A stretch of DNA of 64,000 bases, taken from Rhizodiscina lignyota. Taxonomy: Eukaryota > Ascomycota > Dothideomycetes > Aulographales > Rhizodiscinaceae. The position numbers were made by a program, and so were the translations under genes. Shown in pieces: positions 12,932 through 24,025 of the stretch (within the stretch, counting starts at the first letter, position 1; every line of letters starts with the position of its first letter). The DNA is taken from positions 496,001-560,000 of the forward strand of contig ML978134.1 of NCBI GenBank assembly GCA_010015805.1. The letters run 5' to 3'. The notes beneath the pieces are model-generated. The model searched no databases. It had not been told where the DNA came from and saw only the letters and a list, made by a program, of their open reading frames with translations.

Positions 12932-13798
12932 ATGACTTCGACACAGACCGGCGCCGCTCTATCACCCACATCAGCGACGCCTTCGCCTACCCACAACGAT
13001 GCTCCAATTCCTCAGCATGGCACCTCGGCATCACGTCGCAATCTCGTCATTATTCTCGCCGTCGTCATCAGCGTACTGGTAACAGCAACTGTCGTGTTCA
13101 TCGTCCTTGGCTGCCGGAAGAAGAATAAACGACTACGATTATTCCACCGTGCTGTCACACCACTATCAGATGCCGAGTTTGACCTATGGCGTCGCCCCAG
13201 CAAAACACCGCTGGTGTACAAATCCAGTGGAACGACGGTCTACAAGTCTTCCGGGACCAGATTCGATGCCGATGTAAAGGAACCGTCGCCGGTATGTCAG
13301 GTCGTCAGGATCGACTCGAAGACATACGCTATCCCACCACGACCTCTCACGCCGCCTCAAAAACCACAATCTTCTTCACCAACAGCCACAGATTCTCCAA
13401 CTACCAGTACACGTCCTCTTGCCCGTACTGTGTCCATTGCTACTACCACCTCTCGCCACAAGTCTAGCATGTCGTTGCAAGATCGACCACCAACTCCCTA
13501 CTCTCCATCAACACCACCCACTGGCTGGGACAGTGAGACTCTCTTCAGCGAGGGCATACCTCAGAGCCCTCGCCAGAGAGAGCATCGAGTGCACGTGCAC
13601 TACCCGTCTGTGTCTGAAGTATCAGACTTTGACTTTGGTTTCGGCTACGGCCCACCAGACAGTCCACGACGGGAGTCTACACGGCGCGAATCATGGGTTC
13701 ACCATTCTCGACGGTTCTCTTCATTCGGGCAGGGACATCCTAGTTTCCAAGGTTTCAACTTCCCTGATGTAGATGATTTCAAGAAGAGGGACTTATGA
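12932..13798 (+). CDS. Single-pass membrane protein with a disordered cytoplasmic tail
   Basis: A single-exon gene encodes 288 residues from the ATG at 12932. The reading frame is open a little further upstream but without an ATG. A Ser/Thr/Pro-rich N-terminal segment of about 35 residues is followed by one strong membrane helix (NLVIILAVVISVLVTATVVF). The basic stop-transfer sequence CRKKNKRLRLF then predicts an N-out, C-in topology. The tail holds the block VTPLSDAEFDLWRRPSK and many Ser/Pro/Arg motifs such as PPTPYSP and RRESWVHH that could be phosphorylated. There is no classical signal peptide, so the membrane helix itself would act as anchor. I do not recognise the family; a signalling or wall-sensing role would be a guess. 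Confidence 0.75.
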   Translation: MTSTQTGAALSPTSATPSPTHNDAPIPQHGTSASRRNLVIILAVVISVLVTATVVFIVLGCRKKNKRLRLFHRAVTPLSDAEFDLWRRPSKTPLVYKSSGTTVYKSSGTRFDADVKEPSPVCQVVRIDSKTYAIPPRPLTPPQKPQSSSPTATDSPTTSTRPLARTVSIATTTSRHKSSMSLQDRPPTPYSPSTPPTGWDSETLFSEGIPQSPRQREHRVHVHYPSVSEVSDFDFGFGYGPPDSPRRESTRRESWVHHSRRFSSFGQGHPSFQGFNFPDVDDFKKRDL

Positions 13799-14199
13799 GC
13801 ACGCCTCACATTTCTTTTGTCTATTCACTCTCCGCACTTTGCAGGGGTTTACTTGGTACATCTGGGCAATGCCCGATGCGGGACGTTGGGTTCTTTACTT
13901 GTCCCCCGCAGACACACGATGCACATGAGTTGGCTATTTGTTCTCAGTCTCTGGTTTGATGATATACCCGGATATCGCTTATCTTTGTTTTTGGTTAAGG
14001 CTCCTCGCCGCCATGCGAGATGCATGGCTTCCTTCCATTCGTTGGAGGATGTGTTCTTCCATTTGGAACGAGCAATGTCTACGTAATCAAAGTCAGACGA
14101 CACTCTTGAAGCACATCGTCATCACGCCGTGCCATCTCACTCGTCATCGCTGTGCATCGCTATACCCAGTACCATCCCACCACTACCACCCCATCCTCT
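13799..14199. other. Convergent 3' region
   Basis: These 401 bp lie between two convergent genes and would hold both 3' ends. Short frames on either strand show nothing recognisable. Confidence 0.4.
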
Positions 14200-14883
14200 T
14201 CACTTCCCTTCTTTCGGCGCATCTCCCTGGTTCGCCGGCAGGGCCTTCTTTACCTCCTCCAACCTACTCATCGCATCATATACCCCGCTCACCCTCGGAA
14301 ATTCCGCTAGATCCACGCCGTACAGCACCGCATTCCACATCGCGCTCACAAGACATACATCTGCCATCGTGACCTGATCACCATAACAATACTTCCCCTC
14401 TTTCCCACTCTGCTCCATCATCTCCTCTACAGCACGCAGTCCCCGGGAAGTCCACTCCCGCGCGAAGCCCAGTCTATCCGCGCCCAGCTTCTCAACCGCA
14501 TTGAGAAGTCGCAGAGACGTCACAGGCTGCGTGTCCGAGACGATGAGGCCCACGATCGCTCTGACGAAGGCACGACCACCTATGTCCTCTTTCGGTGGGA
14601 GCAGTGATTTGCTGTCCGGAAAGGCTTCCTCGAGGTACTCGAGCGCGGCTTGGGATTGGCCGATCGATACATTGCGATCTGATGTGTGATCCACGAGCAG
14701 CGGGACGGTGCGTGAGGGGTTTAGTTTGGCATATTCTGGAGTCAAGTGCTCATCTTTGAATAGGTTGACAAAGATGGGCTTGTAGTCCAGGCCTTTGAGA
14801 TTAAGCGCGACGCGTATGCGACCAGCAGAGGTGGAGCGGAAGAAGGTGTGGAGGGTGAGCTGAGGGGACGTAGCGGTGGACAT
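14200..14883 (-). CDS. Zeta-class glutathione S-transferase / maleylacetoacetate isomerase
   Basis: The family isomerises maleylacetoacetate to fumarylacetoacetate in tyrosine catabolism, using glutathione. From the ATG at 14883 the product has 227 residues, the usual length. The thioredoxin-like N-terminal domain has STSAGRIRVALNLKGLDYK, the cis-Pro region NPSRTVPLLV and the glutathione-binding IGQSQAALEYLEEAFP. The helical C-terminal domain has DTQPVTSLRLLN and the YCYGDQVTMADVCLVSAMWN block. The zeta call rests on the SxAG start, the Gln-Ser glutathione site and the QP-containing helix; another GST class remains possible. The frame stays open upstream to 15054 with a further ATG, and that extension is basic and Ser/Arg-rich like a mitochondrial presequence. 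Confidence 0.83.
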   Translation of the reverse strand: MSTATSPQLTLHTFFRSTSAGRIRVALNLKGLDYKPIFVNLFKDEHLTPEYAKLNPSRTVPLLVDHTSDRNVSIGQSQAALEYLEEAFPDSKSLLPPKEDIGGRAFVRAIVGLIVSDTQPVTSLRLLNAVEKLGADRLGFAREWTSRGLRAVEEMMEQSGKEGKYCYGDQVTMADVCLVSAMWNAVLYGVDLAEFPRVSGVYDAMSRLEEVKKALPANQGDAPKEGK

Positions 14884-16935
14884 GGTGAGAGATTGGCTGC
14901 GGGAAATACTTAGATTGAGTCGATCCTGAAATCTAATCCGGGATGCTTTGTATCCTAACTCTGAAATGCGAATTTGTCTGGATATGGATGTCGCTAATCC
15001 GCGCCTTTGCACGGTCGACATTGTGTCAAGTTGCGGCGACCTCGGGAATCTCATCCCGCCGTCGTGCGGTGTCTACTTTGTGTTGTCTTACATTTCGCCT
15101 CGGCGAGAAATGTTCGCGCTATCTTAGGTCTTTAACAGTCCCAAGCCGGCAATGATTCCATATCATCAGCTGCATGCGTTACGACATTCCTAAGAAAAAT
15201 TTAAGGTTAATCCTTTGCGGAGATTAGCTCCACCAACCTCGCCGCCCCCAAGAACTGCTCGACTAATCTGCTAAAAGTGGTGGCCACCATAACCACCGTG
15301 GCGAGCATAGAAAACTTTTTTGCTTAACATATCAAACGCATCGAGATGCATATAAGGCCCCAAGGTTGGAAATGTGTGACAAAGAGTAGCATGCCACCAT
15401 GCCGCTTTGGAGCGACAAATTTCTGAAAGACAGGATCAGATTGAGGACTGCGCGGCGAAGCGCGGCACTGCTGCGAATGTGATTGTAACTAAGTAGACAT
15501 CACTCAAATATATCGCATTTCCCGCGTCCTGAATAATTCCGATCCTGCACGAAGCATTCCGAAGTCCATGGCGCCGCTCCGAGATTCTCAAGCCCAAGAA
15601 TCCGTCCACGTCCACATTCAAAGATTCTGTCCGATATGTCAAATGTCTTTTCCATTAGAACAACAAATAGCACCACCTCCGCGACCGTACAGCGCACCGC
15701 CTTACGATAACTCCCAGTATCCTCACTGCCAGGCTGGGAATCCCGACTCGTCTTGCTGGAGGATCCGCCAGGCGTGGCGGCGCCGCTACACAAGTCAACT
15801 CTTGCAGCTTCTGGCTATATCGTCGAGTGAGACGTCGTCTCACAGTGGAAGGGCGGAGACATTATGAGATACACGACCGGTGATGGCTTTGTGGACAAGG
15901 GAGAAAACCGCACTTGAGGAGCGAGAATGGGAATAAGAATCGATGGTCGAGGATGACTGTGAGCTACACTGGCATCATTGGGGAGGCGGAAAGCAACAGA
16001 CAGAGATTTAAGAAACCGAGGGGATTGGAGAAGGAAGAATATAAGAGGATGGAGTTCCACTTCCTGGGTTCAGACGAGGGACAAATTGCTTAATGGCCTA
16101 GTACGGAGGCCGGTATAATGAATTTCATTGCAAAACAAAGACAGGGATGGGCGCAAATTCTTTTCGACTTAATGCTTTAGCATATTTCAGAAGTGTGCAT
16201 CAAATGCAATACTCTTATGGGTCCTGTGAGAGGCCGTGCACCTTCTGTCTGATGTATATTTGCATTTATTCGTGAACGTCTGTCAAGCGCTTGCTATACG
16301 ATAGGGGATGTAGAAGCATTTGGTGTGTCCGACTGCGCAGGCTCTCGTCTCATATTTTCGAAGGCATTTGACCAATTGAAAGTAAGAAGAGATGAAGGAA
16401 CATTGACTGGCCTGCTGGACGACGATCCTAGATCGATATTGCCAAGCCTTTTCACGTTCAAGCGCCACACTGGCTCCGAGCGTTTGTGGCTGCAGCCCCA
16501 CATCGCGACCACGAGCTTCACTCCCACTCTCCGCAGGAACAACGGGCGGGGGCATGAGCAGGACAGCAATCTTTGCGCGTGTCTTTGAATTAGGCAACAC
16601 TGCGCAAACACTCCGGAAGGTTATAAGATGATCTTCCTTCTTACCACAGCAGCAGACACTTCTCCTACACCACCAGCGGCTCCGAACTCTATCAGATAAC
16701 ATCGATCTCACCGGACACGCTTCACTTGCTCGCCCATTTTCTTCGGCAAAGCTTCGCGCATATCCAAGTTTCCTCCAAGAGCATTTGCAAACGCTCCAGA
16801 TACAATCATGGAGTTCCTCCGAGGTTTTTGAATGTACCCAATAAGTCCCAAGAAATTGCTGAATTGACCACCTTTGCAGGCTACGCCGTCATCCTCCCCG
16901 CTCCTCTCCACGGCCCCTACAACGTGCTCGCCGCC
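14884..16935. other. 2 kb region without a supported gene
   Basis: This lies between the starts of two divergent genes. Frames at 15568-15867 (+), 15500-15793 (-) and 16283-16711 (-) have no recognisable content. A short plus-strand frame beginning near 16553 (MSRTAIFARVFELG) looks protein-like but ends after about 25 codons and I could not extend it by splicing. An intron in the 5' leader of the next gene is possible because an acceptor-like TTTGCAG lies near 16880. Confidence 0.35.
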
Positions 16936-17331
16936 ATGTCGTATAAGCTGGGCTCGATCCTCTCCTCTCTCCTCTCGCACATCCAGCAGTCGCCCGACAT
17001 CGCCTCCATCGCGCTGCTGCTCATCCTGCTCTTCATCTCGCTCAAGATCGTCAACCTCCTCTTCCGAACAATCATGTTCTGGGTCGACCTGTTCTTCAAA
17101 ATCGCATTCTACGGCGGTCTCGCGGCGCTGGGTCTATGGGTGTGGAGCCGCGGCATCGATGGGGTGGAGGAGGATCTGAGTAACTTGGTGGGCATGTGGT
17201 CGGCTGAGTATCGCTTTTGGAAAGAGAGGGAGAAGATGGGCGTTCAGGGGATGTATGGTGGTCAGAGGGCGAGATACAATACTGTTGTTGGAGGAGGTGG
17301 TGGTGGTGGGCATGGCCGTTGGGGCTTGTAA
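16936..17331 (+). CDS. APQ12: APQ12-like nuclear envelope/ER membrane protein
   Basis: APQ12 proteins are small ER and nuclear-envelope membrane proteins needed for nuclear pore assembly and membrane homeostasis. The ATG at 16936 (context CCGCCATGTC) gives 131 residues, close to the 138 of the yeast protein. Two hydrophobic segments are visible: DIASIALLLILLFISLKIVN and IAFYGGLAALGLWVW, with RTIMFWVDLFF between them. The soluble end is charged (FWKEREKMGVQG) and finishes in a Gly-rich run with HGRWGL. The call rests on size, topology and the segment order remembered for the fungal family, so it is moderate. An upstream in-frame extension from 16726 exists but is not hydrophobic and looks like UTR. 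Confidence 0.65.
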   Translation: MSYKLGSILSSLLSHIQQSPDIASIALLLILLFISLKIVNLLFRTIMFWVDLFFKIAFYGGLAALGLWVWSRGIDGVEEDLSNLVGMWSAEYRFWKEREKMGVQGMYGGQRARYNTVVGGGGGGGHGRWGL

Positions 17332-17520
17332 TGGCCGAACAGTGACGACGGTTGGAATAGGCACATCACATGCAGTTTGGCGCTTGATAGTATAGGAACG
17401 GCTCGTACGATGCTTGATATTTAGCAGAGGCGCATGGCCGTATCGAGGACTCCTGTCCTGTACGTTAAGCAAGGACGTACGTAAGAAGGATTATCTTCTT
17501 GCTTGTCAGCACAGGAGATT

Positions 17521-18796
17521 CTAAAGCTCATCCTTCACTTTCTCTTCTTCTACTTCTGCTCCAGGCCGTGCAGGTTCCTGAGTTCCTGATTTTCCCATCT
17601 CAATCAAGCCTCTCCGGACCATGCTAGTCAAGACCTCAAATCCCACCTGCGCAGCGGCAAGTGCGGTTGCTTCAGTGCTACCATCATACGCAGGGCTGAC
17701 TTCAACAATGTCAGCACCGACGACATTTAATGTCTCAATCCCTCTCAAGATGCGAATCAGTTCCCTAGTCGTCCAACCACCGGGCTCTGGAGTTCCAGTC
17801 CCAGGAGCCATTCCAGGATCAATGACATCGATATCAATGCTCAAGTACACGGGTACTTCCGTGCCAACACGGTCTAATATGGTATCAATGATGCCTTGTG
17901 TGCCCATAGTGTCAATGTCGTCCGTGGAAATACGTGCCCAGCCTTGCTGTGAGTCATCCTCGTAGTCATCCTCATCTACACCAGCCAGTCTGGTACGGAG
18001 GCCAGCATGAACAGAGGAGCCATTGGCGATCAGGCCTTCTTGACCAGCCATCCAAAACATGCTTCCATGGTTGAAGTCGGACTGCGTACGCTCATCGCCA
18101 ATCCATCCACTGGGATATTTGGTCGGCAGCCATGTATCCAGATGAGCATCAAAGTGGACGACAGATATCGGCTTTCCGTACACTTTTTCTAGAGCACGTA
18201 GAGCTGGCAGCGCGATGCTATGATCGCCGCCTAGCGTCAGGAGCTTGGGCTTGTGTAAATATACTGCCGACGAGGACTCTGCTTCCGGAGTCGGTGACCT
18301 TTGTCCCAATTCCACAAATGCCTCGCTCATCTGCCGCAGAGCCAGAGCATTGTCGAACGGAGTAACCGGGATGTCGCCACAATCGATGATCTTCGCCCAC
18401 GATTTGTATGGATTAAGATGGGCGCGAGCATTGTAGCCACGGAACGAAGTCTGGCGGCCAGTTGCGGCGCGGATTGCACGTGGGCCGAAGCGTGCGCCTG
18501 GCCGATAGCTGACGGCAGTGTCGAACGGTGCCCCCAAGATACCAATATCATATGTTTCGCCAGGTTGTGTCAAACAGCGGACATGAGGCAGATGAGCAAA
18601 AGTACTAATTCCAGAAAATCCCCACTACATGCTGCCTGATAAGCATAAATAGGATATAGAATTGGACGAAGACAGAACGTACGTCTATACCCCATTTCCC
18701 TTCGAGATCTTTCAATCGCTCTTCCGATGCCTCTTCATGTGAGTATGCTCCCTTTGCGAAGAGCGCTGATAAGGAACAGAAATGATAAAGTTTCAT
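17521..18796 (-). CDS. Agmatinase-family ureohydrolase with signal peptide
   Basis: Agmatinase hydrolyses agmatine to putrescine and urea with a binuclear manganese centre. Two exons, complement of 18683-18796 and 17521-18624, give 405 residues. All metal ligands of the ureohydrolase family are present: GGDHS at about 170-174, DAHLD at about 197-201 and SIDIDVIDP at about 300-308. The intron has a GTACGT donor and joins KWGID to WGFSGISTFAHLPHVR, the expected fungal sequence. The first exon begins with a hydrophobic stretch (KLYHFCSLSALFAKGAYS) that reads as a signal peptide, so the enzyme should enter the secretory pathway. Arginase is less likely given the PGTGTPEPGG block. An upstream exon was not seen. 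The gene is divergent from the Fpg gene. Confidence 0.88.
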
Positions 18797-19375
18797 TATG
18801 TAACGGAAATGTTCTAGGAAATCATGGAGACTTTTACAATAGAGGAAGAGATTCAAAGCCTGAAGACAGTAATCAATTTGTTCGCTCAATCAATCTGGGA
18901 ATAGTCTTCTTGCTCTCAGATGTGGTCACGGAAGAAGGTCGAAAGTCACGCAGGCGTGGAATTACGGAACTAACCAGGCAGCGTTATCGGGGGTGCTGCA
19001 AGGTTTGCTCAGCATCCGCGATGATCCTTAATTGACATTACCTAAGTGTTGTTCACATGTCGAGTTTCCAGGTGATGAGGAGCACAATGCCGCTGATTGA
19101 ACAGTTTGATAGCAATCATTGTATAAGGAGGCGAATGAGGATGAGACGACGGCGCAAATTTCAAGATGAACGCCACGCCAAGCCAGCCATTTACATCACG
19201 TGCTGACGCGACAGCTCGCGCGTAAGATGACCTCGACCTGCACCTCGCGGAGTCACCGCCTCAATTCTTCTCTACCGCGTCTTTCACTCTCTGAGGCTGC
19301 CGCGTATTGAACAGAACGAAAAGGCGTATACATACAGTATTTACTTAGAGGTCTGGCAACCTCGATACTACCAAC
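18797..19375. promoter_or_regulatory. Shared upstream region of divergent agmatinase and Fpg genes
   Basis: These 579 bp separate two divergent starts. I see no coding content and no clear regulatory motif. Confidence 0.35.
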
Positions 19376-20713
19376 ATGCCTGAGGTACGTCCACTTTACC
19401 ATTTTCTCCTTCTTGCGCTCTAACGAGCTCCAGATCGGTGAGGTCGCGCGTATCGTCCATTACCTCAAAAAGCATGTCGTCGGCCGCACAATTGCTGCCG
19501 TCAAAGTCCAAGATGACCCAATTGTCTATGGCAAAGTCGGCACCTCCGCGGCTGAGTTCAAATCCGCCATGACCGGCAAGAAAGTCGTTGGCGCTCGCCA
19601 ACAAGGCAAATACTTCTGGCTTGAGATGTCCGAGCCACCCCATCCGTTGATGCATTTGGGTATGACGGGCTGGATAAGGTTCAGCAACGATGACACCAGC
19701 TGGTATAAGGCACCGAAGAATAACGAAGAGGAATGGCCCCCACGGTTCTGGAAGTTCGTGCTAGAGATGGAAGGGAACCCAGAATGCCAGGTAGCATTCC
19801 TTGATGCAAGAAGGTTGGGGAGAATAAGGCTTGTGGACGCGAAGGCAGAAGAGATGAGGAACACAACTCCGCTGAAGGAGAACGGGCCAGATCCTGTGGT
19901 GGATAAGGATATTCTTACAGTGGAATGGCTGGGGGCAAAGATGAGGAAGAAAAAGGTACCCATCAAAGCACTGCTGCTGGATCAGGCAAACATCAGCGGA
20001 GTGGGCAATTGGGTTGGGTAAGACCATCGAAGAGTTTAAAGATGAAAGCTATATACTAATGAGCTACTAGAGACGAAGTGCTGTTTCAAGCAAGGATCCA
20101 TCCCGAGCAGTACAGCAATACATTCAGCGACGAGCAGGTGGAGCGCCTCCATGACAAGCTTATTGAAGTCTGTACCATAGCTTGCGAGACACTCGCCGAA
20201 TCTGACAGATTCCCCGAGGATTGGCTCATGAAGCATCGCTGGAAGAAGGGCAAGAAGGACAGCAGCACGCTGCCAACCGGTGAAAAGATTATTCATCTTA
20301 CTGTTGGTGGGAGGACGTCGGCGGTTGTTCCTAGCTTGCAAAAGAAGACCGGTGCTGTTGCTGGGGACGTCTCTGCGAGCCAAGTGAATGGCGCAGTTGA
20401 AGACGAAGAGGACGACACGGAAAAGAAGCCAAAGGCGACCAAGACTAAGAAAGGAGCGAAACGAGAGAAGGACGAAGATGATGTCGATGACACGACATCC
20501 GGCAAGAGAACGAAACGTGGCAAGGCAAAGACAGAGGATGCTGATGGAGAACTCGATGACACTGTGGGTACCCCAGCGTCCAAAAAACAGAAGAAAGCAA
20601 CAGCAGTTAAAGATGAGTCTGCAAAAATAGGCACACCCAAGGGAACGAAAGGCAGTAAAGCTGTTACGCCGGAATCCGGCCGGAGGCGCTCTGCTCGCGT
20701 GAGCAGCAAATAG
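19376..20713 (+). CDS. Formamidopyrimidine-DNA glycosylase (Fpg/MutM), fungal type
   Basis: The enzyme excises oxidised purines in base-excision repair and cuts the strand through its N-terminal proline. Three exons, 19376-19384, 19434-20017 and 20071-20713, give 411 residues. The first exon is only ATG-CCT-GAG, supplying the catalytic Pro2-Glu3. The lysine of GKVGTSA and the substrate loop GMTGWI follow, then the helix-two-turn-helix segment KALLLDQANISGVGNWVGDE at about 180-200. Instead of the bacterial Cys4 zinc finger there is a cysteine-free hairpin, HLTVGGRTSAVVPSL, at about 273-287 with its Arg at 279. This is the zincless arrangement known from plant and fungal homologues. Residues from about 290 form a Lys/Glu-rich disordered tail, likely nuclear-targeting and DNA-binding. 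Substrate preference cannot be read from sequence. Confidence 0.92.
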
Positions 20714-21313
20714 CCCCTCGTGGGCTAACTGTTCGGGTGTAGAGAGGGCTGTCTCTCTTCCAGGCTTTTTTATGTATTAGCACATCAGATATAATGATTC
20801 TTTGGTCTACGCTACAGACTCGTGGGACTTCGTAAGATACATGAATTCAATCAGGTTAAGGCTCTAGCCAAGCTCGTTCCTATAGGACGTGCCTGATATA
20901 GGGCAACGATTGACCCATGACACATCTGGTACAGTTGCTTACCCCGGATCTATGCCTCCAACTTAAGATGTGGCCTTGTGCGATGAATTATTGGGTGCTG
21001 GATTGATCGAATTGGTAGCTGAAGAAGCCAAGTAAGCCGAAGCTGATTGGGTGGAGCACTCTCGAACATCAAAATTGGAGCTTTCACCTCAAGCAAACTA
21101 CTCGGGACCTTGCAAAATCATACATCCTCCTACTGTTTAGTCGCCTTCATCTCTTCCAAGCGATGATCTCTTATACAGGATCTTCCACCATTGCCGAGAA
21201 TCTCTGAATCCCGATAACGATAGGCTCTTGCAGCTCCCACTCACCTTCGTTGCGTTCGTCACGTTCGTCCTACCCACAGCCCACCGTCCGCTGGGAGTGC
21301 GGCACCCATAAAG
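20714..21313. other. Intergenic region upstream of NAT1
   Basis: These 600 bp hold the 3' end of the Fpg gene and the promoter of the next gene. No gene is visible. Confidence 0.4.
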
Positions 21314-24025
21314 ATGCCCCAGCCATTGCCGCATAAAGAACAGAACCTGTTTCGCCAGGTCGTCAAATACTACGAAGCGAAGCAGTACAAGAAAGGTGAG
21401 CAATTTGCCCTGCGATGCTCGCACAAACTGATCCATCGCTAGCTCTCAAGGCGGCCGACCAAGTCCTCAAGAAAGCACCCAATCATGCCGACACGCAGGC
21501 TTTCAAAGCACTCACTCTCAATGCACAAGGACAGACGGAAGAAGCATTTGCGCTGGCAAAGATTGCTCTCAAAAATGACACCAAGTCGCACATCTGCTGG
21601 CATGTCTATGGACTGCTGTACCGAAGCGTCAAGAATCTTGAGGAGGCAATCAAAGCATACAAATTCGCATTGCGGTTAGAACCGGAGAGTCAGCAGATCC
21701 AACGGGACCTGGCATTCCTGCAGATACAGATGAGGGACTATCAGGGATACATCCAGAGCAGGAGGGCAATGCTGAATGCGCGGCCTCAGGTACGGCAGAA
21801 CTGGACAGGTCTGGCAGTGGCCTACCATCTATCTGGCGATCTACAATCCGCAGAGAATATGCTCAAGACGTACGAGGGCACGCTGAGGAGCCCACCCCCG
21901 CGATCAGACATTGAGCATTCGGAAGCTAGTTTGTACCGAAATGCGCTGATCGCGGAAATGGACGAGCCGGAAAGAGCGTTGGAGCATTTGGAGAGCATTG
22001 CGAAGAATAACCTGGATCGAACGGCGGTCATGGAGATGCGCGCAGATTACCTTCTGAGATTGGACAAGAAAGAGGAAGCGGAAAAGGCTTACAGGGCGTT
22101 GATAGAGCGGAACAACGAATATCGCTTGTATTATGAGCAACTGGAGAAGGCCCTGGGTCTTACTAGGACAGATTCTAGTTGTTTGCCGCAGCTTCTCGAG
22201 CTTTACGACTCGTATGCGAAGCAGAATGAGAGGTTAGATGCGGCGAGACGAATACCTCTAGACTTCCTCGAAGGTCAGTGAGCGAAAATCGTCGCATATG
22301 AACTCGTGTTAACATATCACAGGGGAACAATTCAAAACAGCCACCGACTCCTATCTCCGCCGACTGTTGACCAAGGGCGTTCCATCTACTTTCGCGAACA
22401 TCAAAGCTCTCTACCGCGATCCCTCAAAGCGAGACACCATCCATCAACTTGTCGAATCCTACTTTGCTGATGCCTCCTCCAATGGCTCGGCCGACAAATC
22501 TCAAGCTAATGGCGATGGCCACTCCGACCGCTTCAAGCAATTCGTTATCTACTTCCTTGCCCAGCATTATGATTATTACCTTTCTCGCGACCTCTCAAAA
22601 GCGATGAGCCTCATTGACCAAGCAATCGAACTTGATCCGAAATCAGTAGATTTCCACATGACCAAGGCTCGGATACACAAGCATCTTGGGGACTCTCAAA
22701 AGGCTGCCGAGATGATGAATGCTGCACGCCAATTAGACGAGCGAGACCGATACATCAACACCAAGTGTGCAAAGTATCAACTACGCAACCACGAGAACGA
22801 CTCCGCTATCCAGACCATGAGTAAATTCACGCGAAATGAGACCGTTGGTGGCCCCTTGGGTGACCTCCACGACATGCAGTGTATGTGGTACATCACGGAG
22901 GACGGTGATTCGTACTTACGTCAGGGCAAGCTCGCGCTGGCGCTCAAACGCTACACTGCTATCGCAGACATCTTCGACACCTGGACAGAAGACCAATTCG
23001 ACTTCCATGGTTTCTCGCTGAGGAAGGGCCAGGTAAGGAGCTACGTCGACATGGTAAAGTGGGAGGACCACCTCCGCGACCATCCTTTCTTCGCACGTGC
23101 GGGCTTGTCAGCAGTCAAGATATATATCATGCTTCATGACAACCCCGCGTTGAAGAAATCAGGCGGCAATATTAACCTCACAAACGGTATTGGTGCAGAA
23201 GACCTGGACAATCTGGACGCGGCAGAAAAAAAGAAGGCTCTGAAGAAGGCCAAGAGAGAGGCGGAAAGGGCTGAAAAGGCAGAGCAAGAGAGGAAAGAAG
23301 CAGAGGCGAGGAAGAATGCGGGCAAGAAGACTACTGGTGGAGACGGTGAACCAAAAAAGGAGGATCCGGACCCGCAGGGCTTGAAGCTTATCAAGACTGA
23401 GCAACCGCTCGAGGAGGCAATGAGATTCCTGGCACCAATGCTGGAATTCAGCCCGAAGAGAGTGGACGTACAGGTACTGGGCTGCGACGTATTCCTGCGA
23501 AGAAGTAAGCTTATCTAATCTGAGTGCACCTCGGACTTAAATACACGGACTAATTATCTCCCAGGCAAGCTCCTTCTCGCACTAAAATGTATTCGCGCAG
23601 CCGCAAGCATAGATCCAGAAGACGCAGGACTGCACGAGCAGATTGTGAACTTCAGAAAAGCGGTGGACAAGTCGCCACCTACAGACCCCAAACTCAAAGC
23701 GGTCCTTGACGCAACCGATGACCTTATCCCCGCCTCCAAGGATCTCGCCTCTTTCAACGATGCGTACCTGAAGAAGCACGCCGAAAGCGCAACGCAGGTC
23801 CGCGCAGGTTTGAATGTGAGGCATTTGCTGGACCCCAACTCGAAGAACCAGAATGAGAAGGACTTGATTGCTACGATTGGCCTGGATGGCACTGATCTTA
23901 CGTCTGCGCTGGAAGGCCTGGGATTGCTGAGCTACTGGAAGAGCGACAAGAGTGCGAGATCTGCGTACATGGAGAAGGCTAGGGCCAGATGGCCGGAGGC
24001 TACCGTGTTCAAGTCAAACGCGTGA
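21314..24025 (+). CDS. NAT1: NatA N-terminal acetyltransferase auxiliary subunit
   Basis: This is the large TPR-rich scaffold (Naa15) that holds the catalytic Naa10 at the ribosome for co-translational N-terminal acetylation. Four exons, 21314-21395, 21443-22273, 22323-23504 and 23565-24025, give 851 residues, matching the family. The N terminus (PLPHKEQNLFRQVVKYYEAK) and the following TPR array (KAPNHADTQAFKALTLNAQG, ICWHVYGLLYRSVKNLEEAI) are diagnostic. The middle block is QFVIYFLAQHYDYY and later WTEDQFDFHGFSLRKGQ. A Lys/Glu/Ala-rich charged stretch at about 615-655 (KKKALKKAKREAERAEKAEQ) is the usual basic helix of this family. All three introns interrupt in phase 1. Confidence is high from the ordered blocks. 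Confidence 0.95.

Noticed and set aside
20293-20709. 138-codon minus-strand frame under the Fpg tail
   Set aside because: Antisense shadow of the Lys/Glu-rich tail; translation is only Ser/Phe/Val repeats.
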